Shown in pieces: positions 31,424 through 39,696 of a DNA stretch of 64,000 nt (the first letter of the stretch is position 1; each line of letters opens with the position of its first letter). The notes beneath the pieces are model-generated. The model had not been told where the DNA came from and made no database searches. It worked only from the letters and a program-made list of their open reading frames with translations. This stretch comes from Achromobacter pestifer (GTDB lineage Bacteria > Pseudomonadota > Gammaproteobacteria > Burkholderiales > Burkholderiaceae_B). The position numbers and the translations under genes are program-made. The stretch spans positions 682,001 to 746,000 of the forward strand of contig NZ_CADIJX010000001.1 in assembly GCF_902859625.1 (NCBI RefSeq), read 5' to 3'.

Positions 31424-32096
31424 TGAAGAGCGTTATATCGCGGCCTGCCTGCGTTCGGTGACCACGGCAGCGCGGCATCCCATGTTGCTGGCCGAGCCGG
31501 TGCGCATCGTCGTGGTCCTGGACCACTGCCGCGACCGCACCGCCCAATTGGTCTCGAGTTGGCCTGTCTCTTGTCTCGCTATTCAAGCCCGCAACGTTGG
31601 CGTGGCTCGCGCAGCAGGATCCCAGCACCTGCTCAACGCCGGTGCACGGTGGTTATCGTTCACCGATGCGGACACCATCGTGTCCCCGCGCTGGCTGGTG
31701 GATCAACTGTCCTTGAACGCGGAAGTGGTTTGCGGCACGGTAGGCGTTTCGGGCTGGGCCGCGCACGGCGTCCGCGCGCAAACGACCCAGCGCCATTTTG
31801 TCGCTCACTACCAAGACAGGGATGGACACCGCCATGTGCATGGCGCCAACCTTGGCATTGCCGCGTTGGCGTATCGCCGTATTGGCGGATTTCCGCCCTT
31901 AACCTGTAGCGAAGACCAAGCCATAGTGGACAGGCTGGCGCAGGAAGGATGCAGCATCGCGTGGACGGCCCTGCCCCGTGTCACGACCAGCGCAAGACCT
32001 TATTCGCGCGTCGAAGGCGGATTTGCGACCGCGCTGCGCAACGCGGATCAATCTCCCCTGCCCGGTGCAGATGCCCCCGTGCCCGAATCCCGCTGA
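31395..32096 (+). CDS. Glycosyltransferase family 2-like protein
   Basis: 233 residues from ATG 31395, preceded by GGAGAG; a GTG at 31380 is in frame. The GT-A fold shows MIGVCIPAHDEERYIAACLRSV, VVVLDHCRDRTAQLV and the DxD motif FTDADT, then VHGANLGIAALAYRRIGGFPPLTCSEDQAIVDRL with the catalytic acidic residues. No membrane segment, so a soluble or peripheral enzyme. It overlaps the methyltransferase gene and probably shares its pathway, adding a sugar to an unidentified acceptor. Confidence 0.85.
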   Translation: MIGVCIPAHDEERYIAACLRSVTTAARHPMLLAEPVRIVVVLDHCRDRTAQLVSSWPVSCLAIQARNVGVARAAGSQHLLNAGARWLSFTDADTIVSPRWLVDQLSLNAEVVCGTVGVSGWAAHGVRAQTTQRHFVAHYQDRDGHRHVHGANLGIAALAYRRIGGFPPLTCSEDQAIVDRLAQEGCSIAWTALPRVTTSARPYSRVEGGFATALRNADQSPLPGADAPVPESR

Positions 32097-32147
32097 GCCG
32101 GGAACAAGACTTGCGCATCTTCGTGCTGGTACATGCCCGGAGATGCC

Positions 32148-32918
32148 ATGCCCCTCGCGCCAGATCTGTCCCCAAAACCCATTACGGTGTTCACGGTAAA
32201 TACGCACAAGGGTTTTACAAGCTTCAACAGACGATTCATGCTCCACGAATTGCGCGAAGCGCTGCACAACGCTGCGCCGGACTTCGTATTTCTACAAGAG
32301 GTGCAGGGAGAACACCAGGATCATGCCAGGCGGCATCCGTCCGCCTGGCCGGAATTGTCTCAGTATGAGTTCCTGGCCGACACGCTCTGGACGGATTACG
32401 CCTACGGCCGCAACGCGGTCTACCCCGCGGGGCATCACGGCAATGCCTTTCTTTCCCGCTACCCCATCGAACACTACGAGAACCATGATGTCAGTGTGGG
32501 CAGCCATGAAAGCCGTGGTCTGCTGCATTGCGTGGTAAGGGTGCCCCACTGCGCCGAACCGGTCCATGCCATTTGCGTGCACTTGGGATTGCTCGAACGC
32601 CACCGGGAACGACAGCTCGCGGATCTGTGCCGGCTGGTCGCGTCGAAGGTGCCGAAGGCCTCCCCCCTGGTGATTGCCGGGGATTTCAACGATTGGCTTC
32701 TGCGCGCCGATCACGGATTACGAGATTGCGACGTGCGTGAGATTCATACCTCGCGGCTCGGGCGGCCTGCGCGCACATTCCCAGCCCGTTGGCCGTTGCT
32801 TCGGCTGGACAGGATCTATGTGCGCAATGTGCGGGATTGGCGCCCGTTGCCGCTGGCGTCCCGGGTGTGGGCAAAGCTATCGGACCATGTTCCCATCTCA
32901 GCGGAGATCCTCTTATGA
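32148..32918 (+). CDS. ybhP: Endonuclease/exonuclease/phosphatase family protein (YbhP-like)
   Basis: 256 residues from ATG 32148 with GGAG five bases before it; an ATG at 32133 is in frame. The EEP fold is supported by ITVFTVNTHKGF, DFVFLQEVQG (metal Glu), AICVHLGLLERHR, VIAGDFNDW (Asp/Asn) and the closing KLSDHVPISAEI (Asp-His). Together with the next two genes it reproduces the E. coli ybhP-clsB-ybhN arrangement, so a role in phospholipid metabolism is likely, though the reaction of YbhP is not established. It overlaps clsB by ATGA. Confidence 0.87.
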   Translation: MPLAPDLSPKPITVFTVNTHKGFTSFNRRFMLHELREALHNAAPDFVFLQEVQGEHQDHARRHPSAWPELSQYEFLADTLWTDYAYGRNAVYPAGHHGNAFLSRYPIEHYENHDVSVGSHESRGLLHCVVRVPHCAEPVHAICVHLGLLERHRERQLADLCRLVASKVPKASPLVIAGDFNDWLLRADHGLRDCDVREIHTSRLGRPARTFPARWPLLRLDRIYVRNVRDWRPLPLASRVWAKLSDHVPISAEILL

Positions 32919-34117
32919 AAACGATCGACCCGGGATGGCAGCCCGGCAATCGATATCGGTTGCTTGAGAATGGCGAAGCCTATTTTCCCGCCGTGTTCAA
33001 TGCCATCGCGGCAGCAAGGCGCGAGGTATTGGTCGAGACATTCATCTTGTTCGACGACCAAGTGGGCCGCGAGCTGCAACAGGCGCTTATTGCCGCCGCC
33101 GGCCGCGGTGTCAGCGTCGATCTGCTGGTCGACGGCTATGGCTCGGACGAATTGACGGATGAATTCATCTCGACACTGACGAACAGCGGGGTACGTTTCC
33201 ACGTATTCGACCCCCGGCCTCGCCTTTTGGGTGTCCGCACCAACGTCTTCCGCCGCATGCATCGAAAAATCGTGGCGGTGGACGAGCAGCTCGCCTTCGT
33301 TGGCGGCATCAACTTTTCGGCCGACCATCTGCCCGATTACGGGCCCGATGCCAAGCAGGACTATGCATTGAGCGTGAACGGCCCCTTGGCCGCCGTCATC
33401 GCGGAGTATGCCCGCGCGGCGTTGTCCCGTGGCGGCAAGCGCATCCGCCACAGAATGCGGTGGAACGCGATGCCCAAGGAGGACGGCGGCGGGCGCCTGG
33501 TCGTCCGCGACAACTATGGCCACACGACGGATATCGAGCGGTATTATCGCGCCGGGGTACGGTCGGCCGCGCGAGATGTGCTGATCGCCAACGCCTACTT
33601 CTTTCCCGGCTACCGCCTCCTGCGCGACCTGACCAACGCCGCCCGCAAGGGTGTCCGTGTCCGTCTGCTCCTGCAAGGAGAACCCGACATGCTGGTCGCC
33701 AGGCTCGCCGCAAGCATGCTTTACGACTATCTGATCGACGCCGGCGTGGAAATTTTCGAGTACTGCAAGCGGCCGCTACACGGAAAGGTCGCCTGCGTGG
33801 ACGACGACTGGTCGACCGTCGGCTCCAGCAATCTGGACCCGTTGAGTCTGGCGTTGAACCTGGAAGCCAATGTCGTGGCGCGCGACGCCGGATTGAATGC
33901 TGCGTTGCGCGCAAGTCTGGAACGGCTGATTTCGGAGGACTGCAAAGCCGTTCCCATGAGCCCCAAGCCGACGCGCCGCCTGCGCCGGTTATGGCTGGGC
34001 GTCGTGGTGTTCCACTTCCTGCGACGCTTTCCTGCGTGGGCGGGCGCCCTCCCCGCCCATAAGCCGCGCCTGCACACCATCAAACCCACCTCACCTGGTG
34101 AAGGCGAGGCGGCATGA
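32915..34117 (+). CDS. clsB: Cardiolipin synthase B (phospholipase D superfamily)
   Basis: 400 residues from ATG 32915, overlapping the previous stop. Both HKD motifs are intact: MHRKIVAVDEQLAFVGGINFS (HxKxxxxD) in the first half and LHGKVACVDDDWSTVGSSNLDPLS in the second. There are no N-terminal transmembrane helices, which distinguishes ClsB from ClsA. The enzyme condenses phosphatidylglycerol molecules, or PG with other lipids, to cardiolipin at the inner membrane. The conserved neighbours ybhP and ybhN support the ClsB assignment. Confidence 0.92.
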   Translation: MKTIDPGWQPGNRYRLLENGEAYFPAVFNAIAAARREVLVETFILFDDQVGRELQQALIAAAGRGVSVDLLVDGYGSDELTDEFISTLTNSGVRFHVFDPRPRLLGVRTNVFRRMHRKIVAVDEQLAFVGGINFSADHLPDYGPDAKQDYALSVNGPLAAVIAEYARAALSRGGKRIRHRMRWNAMPKEDGGGRLVVRDNYGHTTDIERYYRAGVRSAARDVLIANAYFFPGYRLLRDLTNAARKGVRVRLLLQGEPDMLVARLAASMLYDYLIDAGVEIFEYCKRPLHGKVACVDDDWSTVGSSNLDPLSLALNLEANVVARDAGLNAALRASLERLISEDCKAVPMSPKPTRRLRRLWLGVVVFHFLRRFPAWAGALPAHKPRLHTIKPTSPGEGEAA

Positions 34118-35112
34118 GGATCTTCCGCTCTTCCTTGATGCGGGCCGCGCGCCATCGGTGGCCCCGCATCAAAAGAATTCTGCCGTGGCTCGTGCTGGCC
34201 ATCGTGGCGGCGCTGATCGTGTATTTCGGCCGCTCGGTGGACTGGCCACAGGTCTGGCAGGCCATGCGCCGCATCCCTGCAAGCGCCATCCTGCTTGCGG
34301 CGGCGATGGCGGCTGCGGGTTACACCGCCTACGGCGCCTTGGACTTGCTGGGCAAGCGATACACCCGGCATGGGGTCGCCTGGACCAAAGTGATGGGCAT
34401 CGCCCTCGTCAGCTACGCCTTGAACCTGAACCTGGGTGTTCTTGTCGGCGGGTTGGGCGCCCGGCTGCGCCTGTACGCGCGGCTTGGCTGCCGGAAATCC
34501 GTGGCGACCCGCGTGGCTCTGTTCTCCGCCGTATCCAACTGGGTCGGTTATGGGTGGGTGGCTGGGGCGGTCTTCGCCAGCGGCGCTGTCCCGGTGCCCG
34601 CCGACTGGGATATTGGACGAGGCGTCTTGCGGCTGCTAGGCGTCGCGATGCTGGCCTTGGCCTTCGCCTATGTATGGATGTGTGCCCGGGCCAAGCGGCG
34701 CTCGGCCACCTTGATGGGGCACCGTGTGGCACTGCCCGGCACGCGCCTGGCGATCCAGCAGTGCGTGACCGCCGCGGCATCCTGGCTGATCATGGGCGGC
34801 ATCATGTATGTACTGTTGCAGGGCAAGGCGCCGTTCCTGGCGGTGTTGGGCATCTTGCTCTGCACCAGCTTCGCGGCCTTGATTACCCGAGTACCGGGGG
34901 GCTTGGGCACGACGGAAGCGATCTTCGTGGCCGCGCTCTCGCCGAGCCTGCCTGCCGCCGAGGTGCTGGGCGCCGCCCTGGCCTATCGCGCGGTGTATGC
35001 ACTGGGGCCTCTCTGCCTGGCGGTGGTGGCTTTCACGCTCTTTGAAGCGCGCACGGCGCTTTCGCGGCGCAGGGCTCCTGCGCCAACCACGCAAGCGCCC
35101 CCGTCCCCATGA
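34114..35112 (+). CDS. ybhN: YbhN/lysylphosphatidylglycerol synthase TM-region family membrane protein
   Basis: 332 residues with about eight hydrophobic helices starting at WLVLAIVAALIVYFGR and including AILLAAAMAAAGYTAYGALDLL, LVSYALNLNLGVLVGGLGARLRLYARLG and TRVPGGLGTTEAIFVAALS. The GGLGARLRLY and PGGLGTTE motifs mark the UPF0104/LPG-synthase-TM family, likely lipid flippase-type inner-membrane proteins. In E. coli the same gene follows clsB. It overlaps clsB by ATGA and ends at the convergent terminator at 35112-35138. Confidence 0.87.
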   Translation: MRIFRSSLMRAARHRWPRIKRILPWLVLAIVAALIVYFGRSVDWPQVWQAMRRIPASAILLAAAMAAAGYTAYGALDLLGKRYTRHGVAWTKVMGIALVSYALNLNLGVLVGGLGARLRLYARLGCRKSVATRVALFSAVSNWVGYGWVAGAVFASGAVPVPADWDIGRGVLRLLGVAMLALAFAYVWMCARAKRRSATLMGHRVALPGTRLAIQQCVTAAASWLIMGGIMYVLLQGKAPFLAVLGILLCTSFAALITRVPGGLGTTEAIFVAALSPSLPAAEVLGAALAYRAVYALGPLCLAVVAFTLFEARTALSRRRAPAPTTQAPPSP

Positions 35113-35138
35113 AAAAAGGGACCGGTGAACCCGGTCCC
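35112..35138 (-). terminator. Intrinsic terminator for the minus-strand PRC-barrel gene
   Basis: GGGACCGG (35118-35125) and CCGGTCCC (35131-35138) form a perfect 8-bp stem with a 5-nt loop; on the minus strand it is followed by six T (35117-35112). It lies about 20 bp beyond the PRC-barrel stop and directly at the ybhN stop, so it may also stop ybhN transcripts less efficiently. Confidence 0.8.
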
Positions 35139-35158
35139 CTTGCCTGCGTCGGCGCAGC

Positions 35159-35557
35159 TTACCAATACGGATCCTGGTTGTAGTACTTATACAGATCACG
35201 AGTCCAGGTTTCGTCTGCCACGCTCGGCCAATCGTCCTTGTCAAAGCCGGGAGCGTTCTTCAGCACTTCTTTGTCGACATTGAGGACGAAACATTTGCGG
35301 TCGGTATCCAATGTCAAGGCTGCCCACGGTATCGCGAACAGCTTATCGCCCATGCCTAGAATGCCTCCGCGAGACAAAACGGCATAAGCGACACGGCCGC
35401 GAGGCACATCGATCATGATGTCCTTGATGGAACCCAGTTCCTCGCCGCCCGCGTTATAGACATCATTACCCTCCAGCGTGTCTGCCGCCATGATCTGCGG
35501 GCCGGGGCCGGCAGCCTTGTCCTTGCCGCTTCCAACAATATTGGTTTGGTTTTCCAT
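35159..35557 (-). CDS. PRC-barrel domain protein
   Basis: 132 residues with a GGGAG site before ATG 35557. The PRC-barrel runs from about residue 24: ADTLEGNDVYNAGGEELGSIKDIMIDVPRGRVAYAVLSRGGILGMGDKLFAIPWAAL, then FVLNVDKEVLKNAPGFDKDDWP. Such small proteins are common in environmental bacteria, often in stress-induced gene sets, and are thought to bind or scaffold other proteins; no enzymatic function is known. It lies 67 bp after the DUF883 gene on the same strand and ends in a good terminator. Confidence 0.88.
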   Translation of the reverse strand: MENQTNIVGSGKDKAAGPGPQIMAADTLEGNDVYNAGGEELGSIKDIMIDVPRGRVAYAVLSRGGILGMGDKLFAIPWAALTLDTDRKCFVLNVDKEVLKNAPGFDKDDWPSVADETWTRDLYKYYNQDPYW

Positions 35558-35624
35558 TGTCTATCTCCCATGCCGGGTCGGTGCCCGACGTTAAAAAAAC
35601 AACTTGATTCGCGATGCGCCCGCC

Positions 35625-35963
35625 TTAGCGCCGCCAGTGGTCCGACATCAGGCATACACCAGCCAGAATGCCAACAACGGCCGCGCCGGCGATGCTCTTC
35701 CAGGCGTTCTCATGCACGTAGCCATCGGTCGCCGCCGATACTTGGCGAGCCCGCCCGGCGGCTTGGCGACGCCAGCTTCGGGCCTGCTCGCGCGCAACGT
35801 CCAATTGCTGCTTGAGCCGGTCGCGCGCCGCCTCGATCTCCGACCCGCTGTAGCTGGCCGTACTGCGCAGCAATCCTTCAGTACCCGAGATAAGGTCGCG
35901 CATCGTGCCGCGCGTTTCTTCCTCTGACCGGAATAGGTCCCGCAGTCTTCGGTGTGTACTCAT
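35625..35963 (-). CDS. DUF883 family (ElaB/YqjD-like) membrane-anchored protein
   Basis: 112 residues from ATG 35963 behind AAGGAGG; longer frames upstream lack such a site. A coiled-coil-like helical region (LRDLFRSEEETRGTMRDLISGTEGLLRSTA ... RDRLKQQLDVAREQARSWRRQAAGRARQVSAA) leads to a single C-terminal transmembrane helix, SIAGAAVVGILAGVCLMSDHWRR, the ElaB/YqjD architecture. In E. coli such proteins anchor ribosomes at the membrane in stationary phase and are RpoS-dependent, which suits this stress-gene neighbourhood. Confidence 0.87.
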   Translation of the reverse strand: MSTHRRLRDLFRSEEETRGTMRDLISGTEGLLRSTASYSGSEIEAARDRLKQQLDVAREQARSWRRQAAGRARQVSAATDGYVHENAWKSIAGAAVVGILAGVCLMSDHWRR

Positions 35964-36096
35964 GACGCCTCCTTGAACAATTGACATCCTCCGCATGCGC
36001 CGGGCGCATCTGGACTTGTTCCTTAGCAAGTCGCGTGCCGCCGGATGCCCTGCGACGTTGCCGGTCCAATCCGCGTTGGCCGCGGCGGGCAGACGC

Positions 36097-37866
36097 TCAA
36101 CTGGCCCACCACTGCTTGATGGTGGCGCGCAGCGCCGCGCCGCCGGTGGCCAACCCCTCGCCGCGCAACGCCGTCATGTAGGCGCCAAACTGCTTCAGGG
36201 AAATGTGGGGCGGCATCGGAGGCATCTCGGGGTCGGTCACCATTTCCAAGACCACAGGACGCTCGGCGCCCAAGGCCCTGTCCCACGCTGGGCCCACCTC
36301 ATCTGGCGCGGTGACGCGGATGCCTTCCAATCCCAGCATCCGGCCGTAATCGGCGTAGGAGAATGGCGGCAACCACTGCGAATCTCCGAACCTGGGATCC
36401 GCGCCCATGACACGTTGCTCCCAGGTCACCAGATTGAGGTCGCCATTGTTCAGCACCATCACCACAAGCGTGGGATTGGCCCAATCCTTCCATCGATGCG
36501 CAATGGTGATGAGCTCGTTGATCCCGATCATCTGCATCGCGCCATCGCCCGCCAGGGCAATAACCGGCCGTTCTGGATACGCCAGCTTGGCCGCCACGGC
36601 GTACGGCACGCTGCAACCCATGCTGGCCAGCCCGCCCGACACCGAACCCATCATTCCGTCGCGCAAGTCAATATCGCGCGCATACCAGTTTGCTGCCGTG
36701 CCGGAGTCACAAGTGACGATGCTGCCCGGCGGCAATCGGCGGGACAATTCCACGAACGGGCGTTGTGGATTCACAGGGTCGGCCTCGACCATGGCGCGGG
36801 CGGCAATGGTGTCCCGCCAACGCGCCACCTGCCTTTCCAGGCGCTCTCTCCACCGGTTTGACGTCTTGGGGTGCAAGCGCGGCAGCAGTGCCTCCAGCGT
36901 CAGTCTGGCGTCGCCCACCAAGCCCACCTCGACGGGGTAGCGCAGGTTCAAATTGCGCCCGTCCAGATCGATTTGCACCGCCCTTGCCTGCCCCTCCTTG
37001 GGCAGAAATTCCGCATAGGGAAATGACGTTCCGACCATGAGCAGCGTGTCGCACTCGTTCATCATTTCCCAGCTGGGCTGCGTGCCCAGCAAGCCGATGG
37101 CGCCGGTCACGTAGGGCAGCTCGTCAGGCAGGACGGCCTTGCCCAGCAGCGCCTTGGCCACGCCGGCTCCCAGCCGTTCGGCCGTGGCCCGCACTTCATT
37201 GCCCGCGGCGAGCGCGCCGGCTCCCACAAGCATGGCCACGCGCTCGCCGCGGTTAAGGATATCGGCCGCATTGTCCAGCGCGGCATCCGCGGGAACGGCG
37301 GCGTGGGACGTCAGCCCTATACCGGTATGGACGGTCCCATGTTCACGCGGAGGAGCCTCCACGGCCTCCAGGTCCTGGACGTCGTTCGGGAAGATCAGGC
37401 ACGTGACGCTGCGGCGTTCCATGGCGATACGCATGGCCCGGTCCACCATGTGGCGTGCCTGCAAAGGCGACGTCACCATATGCACGAAATCGTGCGCCAC
37501 GTCCTTGAACAGACTGACCAGATCCACTTCCTGCTGGTAATCCCCACCCAGTGCGCTGCGGGCCTGCTGGCCCACGATGGCCACCACGGGCTGATGATCC
37601 AATTTGGCGTCGTACAGACCGTTGAGCAGGTGAATCGCGCCGGGGCCCGATGTCGCCAGGCACACGCCGACCTGGCCCGTGAACTTCGCATGGGCGCAGG
37701 CCATGAACGCCGCAGCCTCCTCATGGCGCGCCTGCACGAATTCCAATGCCTTGTTCCGGCCAAAAGCGCCGATCAGGCCATTGATCCCGTCGCCGGGATA
37801 CCCGAATACACGTTGCACGCCCCACTGGTCCAATCGGCCAAGAACGAAATCAGATACGGTTTTCAA
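36097..37866 (-). CDS. Thiamine-diphosphate-dependent enzyme, pyruvate oxidase/PoxB-like
   Basis: 589 residues from TTG 37866, preferred because AGGAGG lies five bases upstream and the family start KTVSDFVLGRLDQWGVQRVFGYPGDGINGL then follows at once; ATG at 37887 is in frame but lacks a site. The ThDP motifs are complete: the activating Glu in ARHEEAAAFMACAHAKFTG, a FAD-binding-like middle domain (VGTSFPYAEFLPKEGQARAVQIDLD) and the cofactor-binding GDGAMQMIGINELITIAHRWKDWANPTLVVMVLNNGDLN. It probably converts pyruvate to acetate or acetyl phosphate. Glyoxylate carboligase or acetolactate synthase are alternatives. Confidence 0.82.
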   Translation of the reverse strand: MKTVSDFVLGRLDQWGVQRVFGYPGDGINGLIGAFGRNKALEFVQARHEEAAAFMACAHAKFTGQVGVCLATSGPGAIHLLNGLYDAKLDHQPVVAIVGQQARSALGGDYQQEVDLVSLFKDVAHDFVHMVTSPLQARHMVDRAMRIAMERRSVTCLIFPNDVQDLEAVEAPPREHGTVHTGIGLTSHAAVPADAALDNAADILNRGERVAMLVGAGALAAGNEVRATAERLGAGVAKALLGKAVLPDELPYVTGAIGLLGTQPSWEMMNECDTLLMVGTSFPYAEFLPKEGQARAVQIDLDGRNLNLRYPVEVGLVGDARLTLEALLPRLHPKTSNRWRERLERQVARWRDTIAARAMVEADPVNPQRPFVELSRRLPPGSIVTCDSGTAANWYARDIDLRDGMMGSVSGGLASMGCSVPYAVAAKLAYPERPVIALAGDGAMQMIGINELITIAHRWKDWANPTLVVMVLNNGDLNLVTWEQRVMGADPRFGDSQWLPPFSYADYGRMLGLEGIRVTAPDEVGPAWDRALGAERPVVLEMVTDPEMPPMPPHISLKQFGAYMTALRGEGLATGGAALRATIKQWWAS

Positions 37867-38042
37867 GTGCGCCTCCTGGGATGTCATCGGCTGGATCGCA
37901 ATCCGCCGCAACCGCCATGCCCAGGGCGACGCGGCCAGGCCGTGCGGGGTTCCACATCAATCCGTGCCCAAAATTACAAACACCTGCAACAAAGACGCGC
38001 CCCCATTTTTTTCGTTGGGGATGCTCGCGTGGCCGGCCGTCA

Positions 38043-38056
38043 GGCACGCGCCTTGC
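38043..38056 (+). promoter_or_regulatory. Sigma-54-like -24/-12 element upstream of glgA
   Basis: GGCACG (38043-38048), four bases, then TTGC (38053-38056) match the core of the sigma-54 consensus TGGCACGN4TTGC with the exact GG-to-GC spacing; the base before GG is A not T. Transcription from it would begin about 55 bp before the glgA start. No enhancer site or activator gene is evident nearby, so it may be fortuitous. Confidence 0.35.
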
Positions 38057-38122
38057 GCATAAGACCACCTTACGGAAGCGAGTCTTTTTCCGCGCCTTCC
38101 GATCCTTTCCCCGGGAGGTAGC

Positions 38123-39685
38123 ATGTCGACGACGACATTACTGATAGTGGCAGCCGAAGCGTTCCCTTTGGCAAAGACAGGCGGGCTGGGCGATGCAGTG
38201 ACCGGCATGGCGCGCGCGCTGGCCGAGCGCGGCGTGCAGGCCACGATCCTCTTGCCGGCCTATCGCGGCGTGGCGGGCCGCTTGCATGGCGTGCGCGAGG
38301 TGGCGCGGCTGGAAGACCTGCCGGGCGGTGACGCGCGCCTGCTGGCCGGCACATGCCCAAAATCGGAGTTGCCGTTCCTCCTGCTGGAAAACGACTTCCT
38401 GTACGACCGCGCCGGCCTTTATGTTGACGAAGACGGCCAGGAACACGCCGACAACGGTCTACGCTATGCGGCGTTGTCCCATGCGGCGGTACGCATTGCC
38501 CGTGGACTGCCCGGCGTGGCGCGTCCCGACATCCTGCATGCCCATGATTGGCATGCCGCGCTAGCGCCCATGCTGTTGCGCCAGGCCGGCATTGATGACG
38601 TGAAAAGCGTCCTGACGATCCACAATCTGGCATTCCAGGGGCAATTTCCCCTGCACGAAGCGGCGGCGCTTGGCATCCCGCCGGCGTGCTGCGGCGAGCA
38701 CTCGGCCGTCGCTTGGGGCCGGTTGAACTTCATGAAGGCAGGCATTCGCCATGCCGACCGCGTGACGACGGTCAGCTATTCATACTCGCGTGAAATCCTG
38801 ACGCCAGCATTTGGTTGCGGCTTGGAAGACGTGCTGCGCGAACGTGCCGCCGATCTCGTCGCCATCCCCAATGGCATCGACATGCAGCTATGGGACCCCT
38901 CCCGGGATGCCCAGTTGGGCCCCCTGCGCTACCACTCGGGCGACTTGGCCAACAAGCGCCTCTGCAAGACAGCGCTTCAACGCGAATTCGGCCTGCGCCA
39001 GGAGCCCATGGCGACGCTGGTCGTGTTGGGCAGCCGCCTGACGGAGCAGAAAATGGCCGATGTTGCCGCCGCTGCGCTGCCCGGCGCACTGGAAGCGCAT
39101 CCCGAGCTTCAAGTCGCCATTCTGGGCCAGGGCGACCGCCGCCTGGAACGCGCGCTGGAAAGTCTGTCCAAGCGCTATCCGCAACGCTGTGCCACCCGCA
39201 TCGGCTATGACGAGGCAACCGCTCACCGACTTCACGCCGGCGGCGACATCCTGCTTCATGGCAGCCGTTTCGAGCCGTTCGGTTTGACGCCTCTGTATGC
39301 GATGCGCTATGGGACCGTGCCCATCGGTTCCCGTGTGGGCGGCATGGCCGATACCATCGAAGATCCGGGCATAGGCGCCCCGCTCACCGCCATGGCTTTC
39401 GCCAACGGCCTGCTGTTCGACGGCGACGGCGTTGAAGCAATGAGCGGCGCGCTGTCACGGGCGCTGCACCTGCGCCAGCACCCGACGATTTGGCGGGCCA
39501 TGCAGCGCAATGCCATGACCAGTGATTTCAGTTGGCGGCGTGCGGTCGCGCCGTACCAGGACTTGCTTGAGTCCCTGGCTGAGCGCACCGGTGCCAACGC
39601 AACCTTGCCCGTGGAACCCGAGGGCCTGCGCGATGCCCGTCGATCAACCCGCCGCCGTAGCGGCTCCCTGCCGATGCCGGTCTAA
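38123..39685 (+). CDS. glgA: Glycogen synthase GlgA (GT5)
   Basis: 520 residues with GGGAGG before the start. AAEAFPLAKTGGLGDAVTGMARALAERG includes the ADP-glucose-binding KTGGLGD loop (K18-D24). ILHAHDWHAALAP, LTIHNLAFQG, and the GT-B C-terminal HGSRFEPFGLTPLYAMRYGTVPIGSRVGGMADTI (with the catalytic acidic Glu) follow. The enzyme extends alpha-1,4-glucan from ADP-glucose. It is the first of eight genes reading rightward; the other seven concern alpha-glucan and trehalose. No ADP-glucose pyrophosphorylase gene (glgC) is in the window, so the donor must be made by a gene elsewhere, or GlgA has a related role such as maltose 1-phosphate synthesis. Confidence 0.93.
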   Translation: MSTTTLLIVAAEAFPLAKTGGLGDAVTGMARALAERGVQATILLPAYRGVAGRLHGVREVARLEDLPGGDARLLAGTCPKSELPFLLLENDFLYDRAGLYVDEDGQEHADNGLRYAALSHAAVRIARGLPGVARPDILHAHDWHAALAPMLLRQAGIDDVKSVLTIHNLAFQGQFPLHEAAALGIPPACCGEHSAVAWGRLNFMKAGIRHADRVTTVSYSYSREILTPAFGCGLEDVLRERAADLVAIPNGIDMQLWDPSRDAQLGPLRYHSGDLANKRLCKTALQREFGLRQEPMATLVVLGSRLTEQKMADVAAAALPGALEAHPELQVAILGQGDRRLERALESLSKRYPQRCATRIGYDEATAHRLHAGGDILLHGSRFEPFGLTPLYAMRYGTVPIGSRVGGMADTIEDPGIGAPLTAMAFANGLLFDGDGVEAMSGALSRALHLRQHPTIWRAMQRNAMTSDFSWRRAVAPYQDLLESLAERTGANATLPVEPEGLRDARRSTRRRSGSLPMPV

Positions 39686-39696
39686 GGCCTACACCC

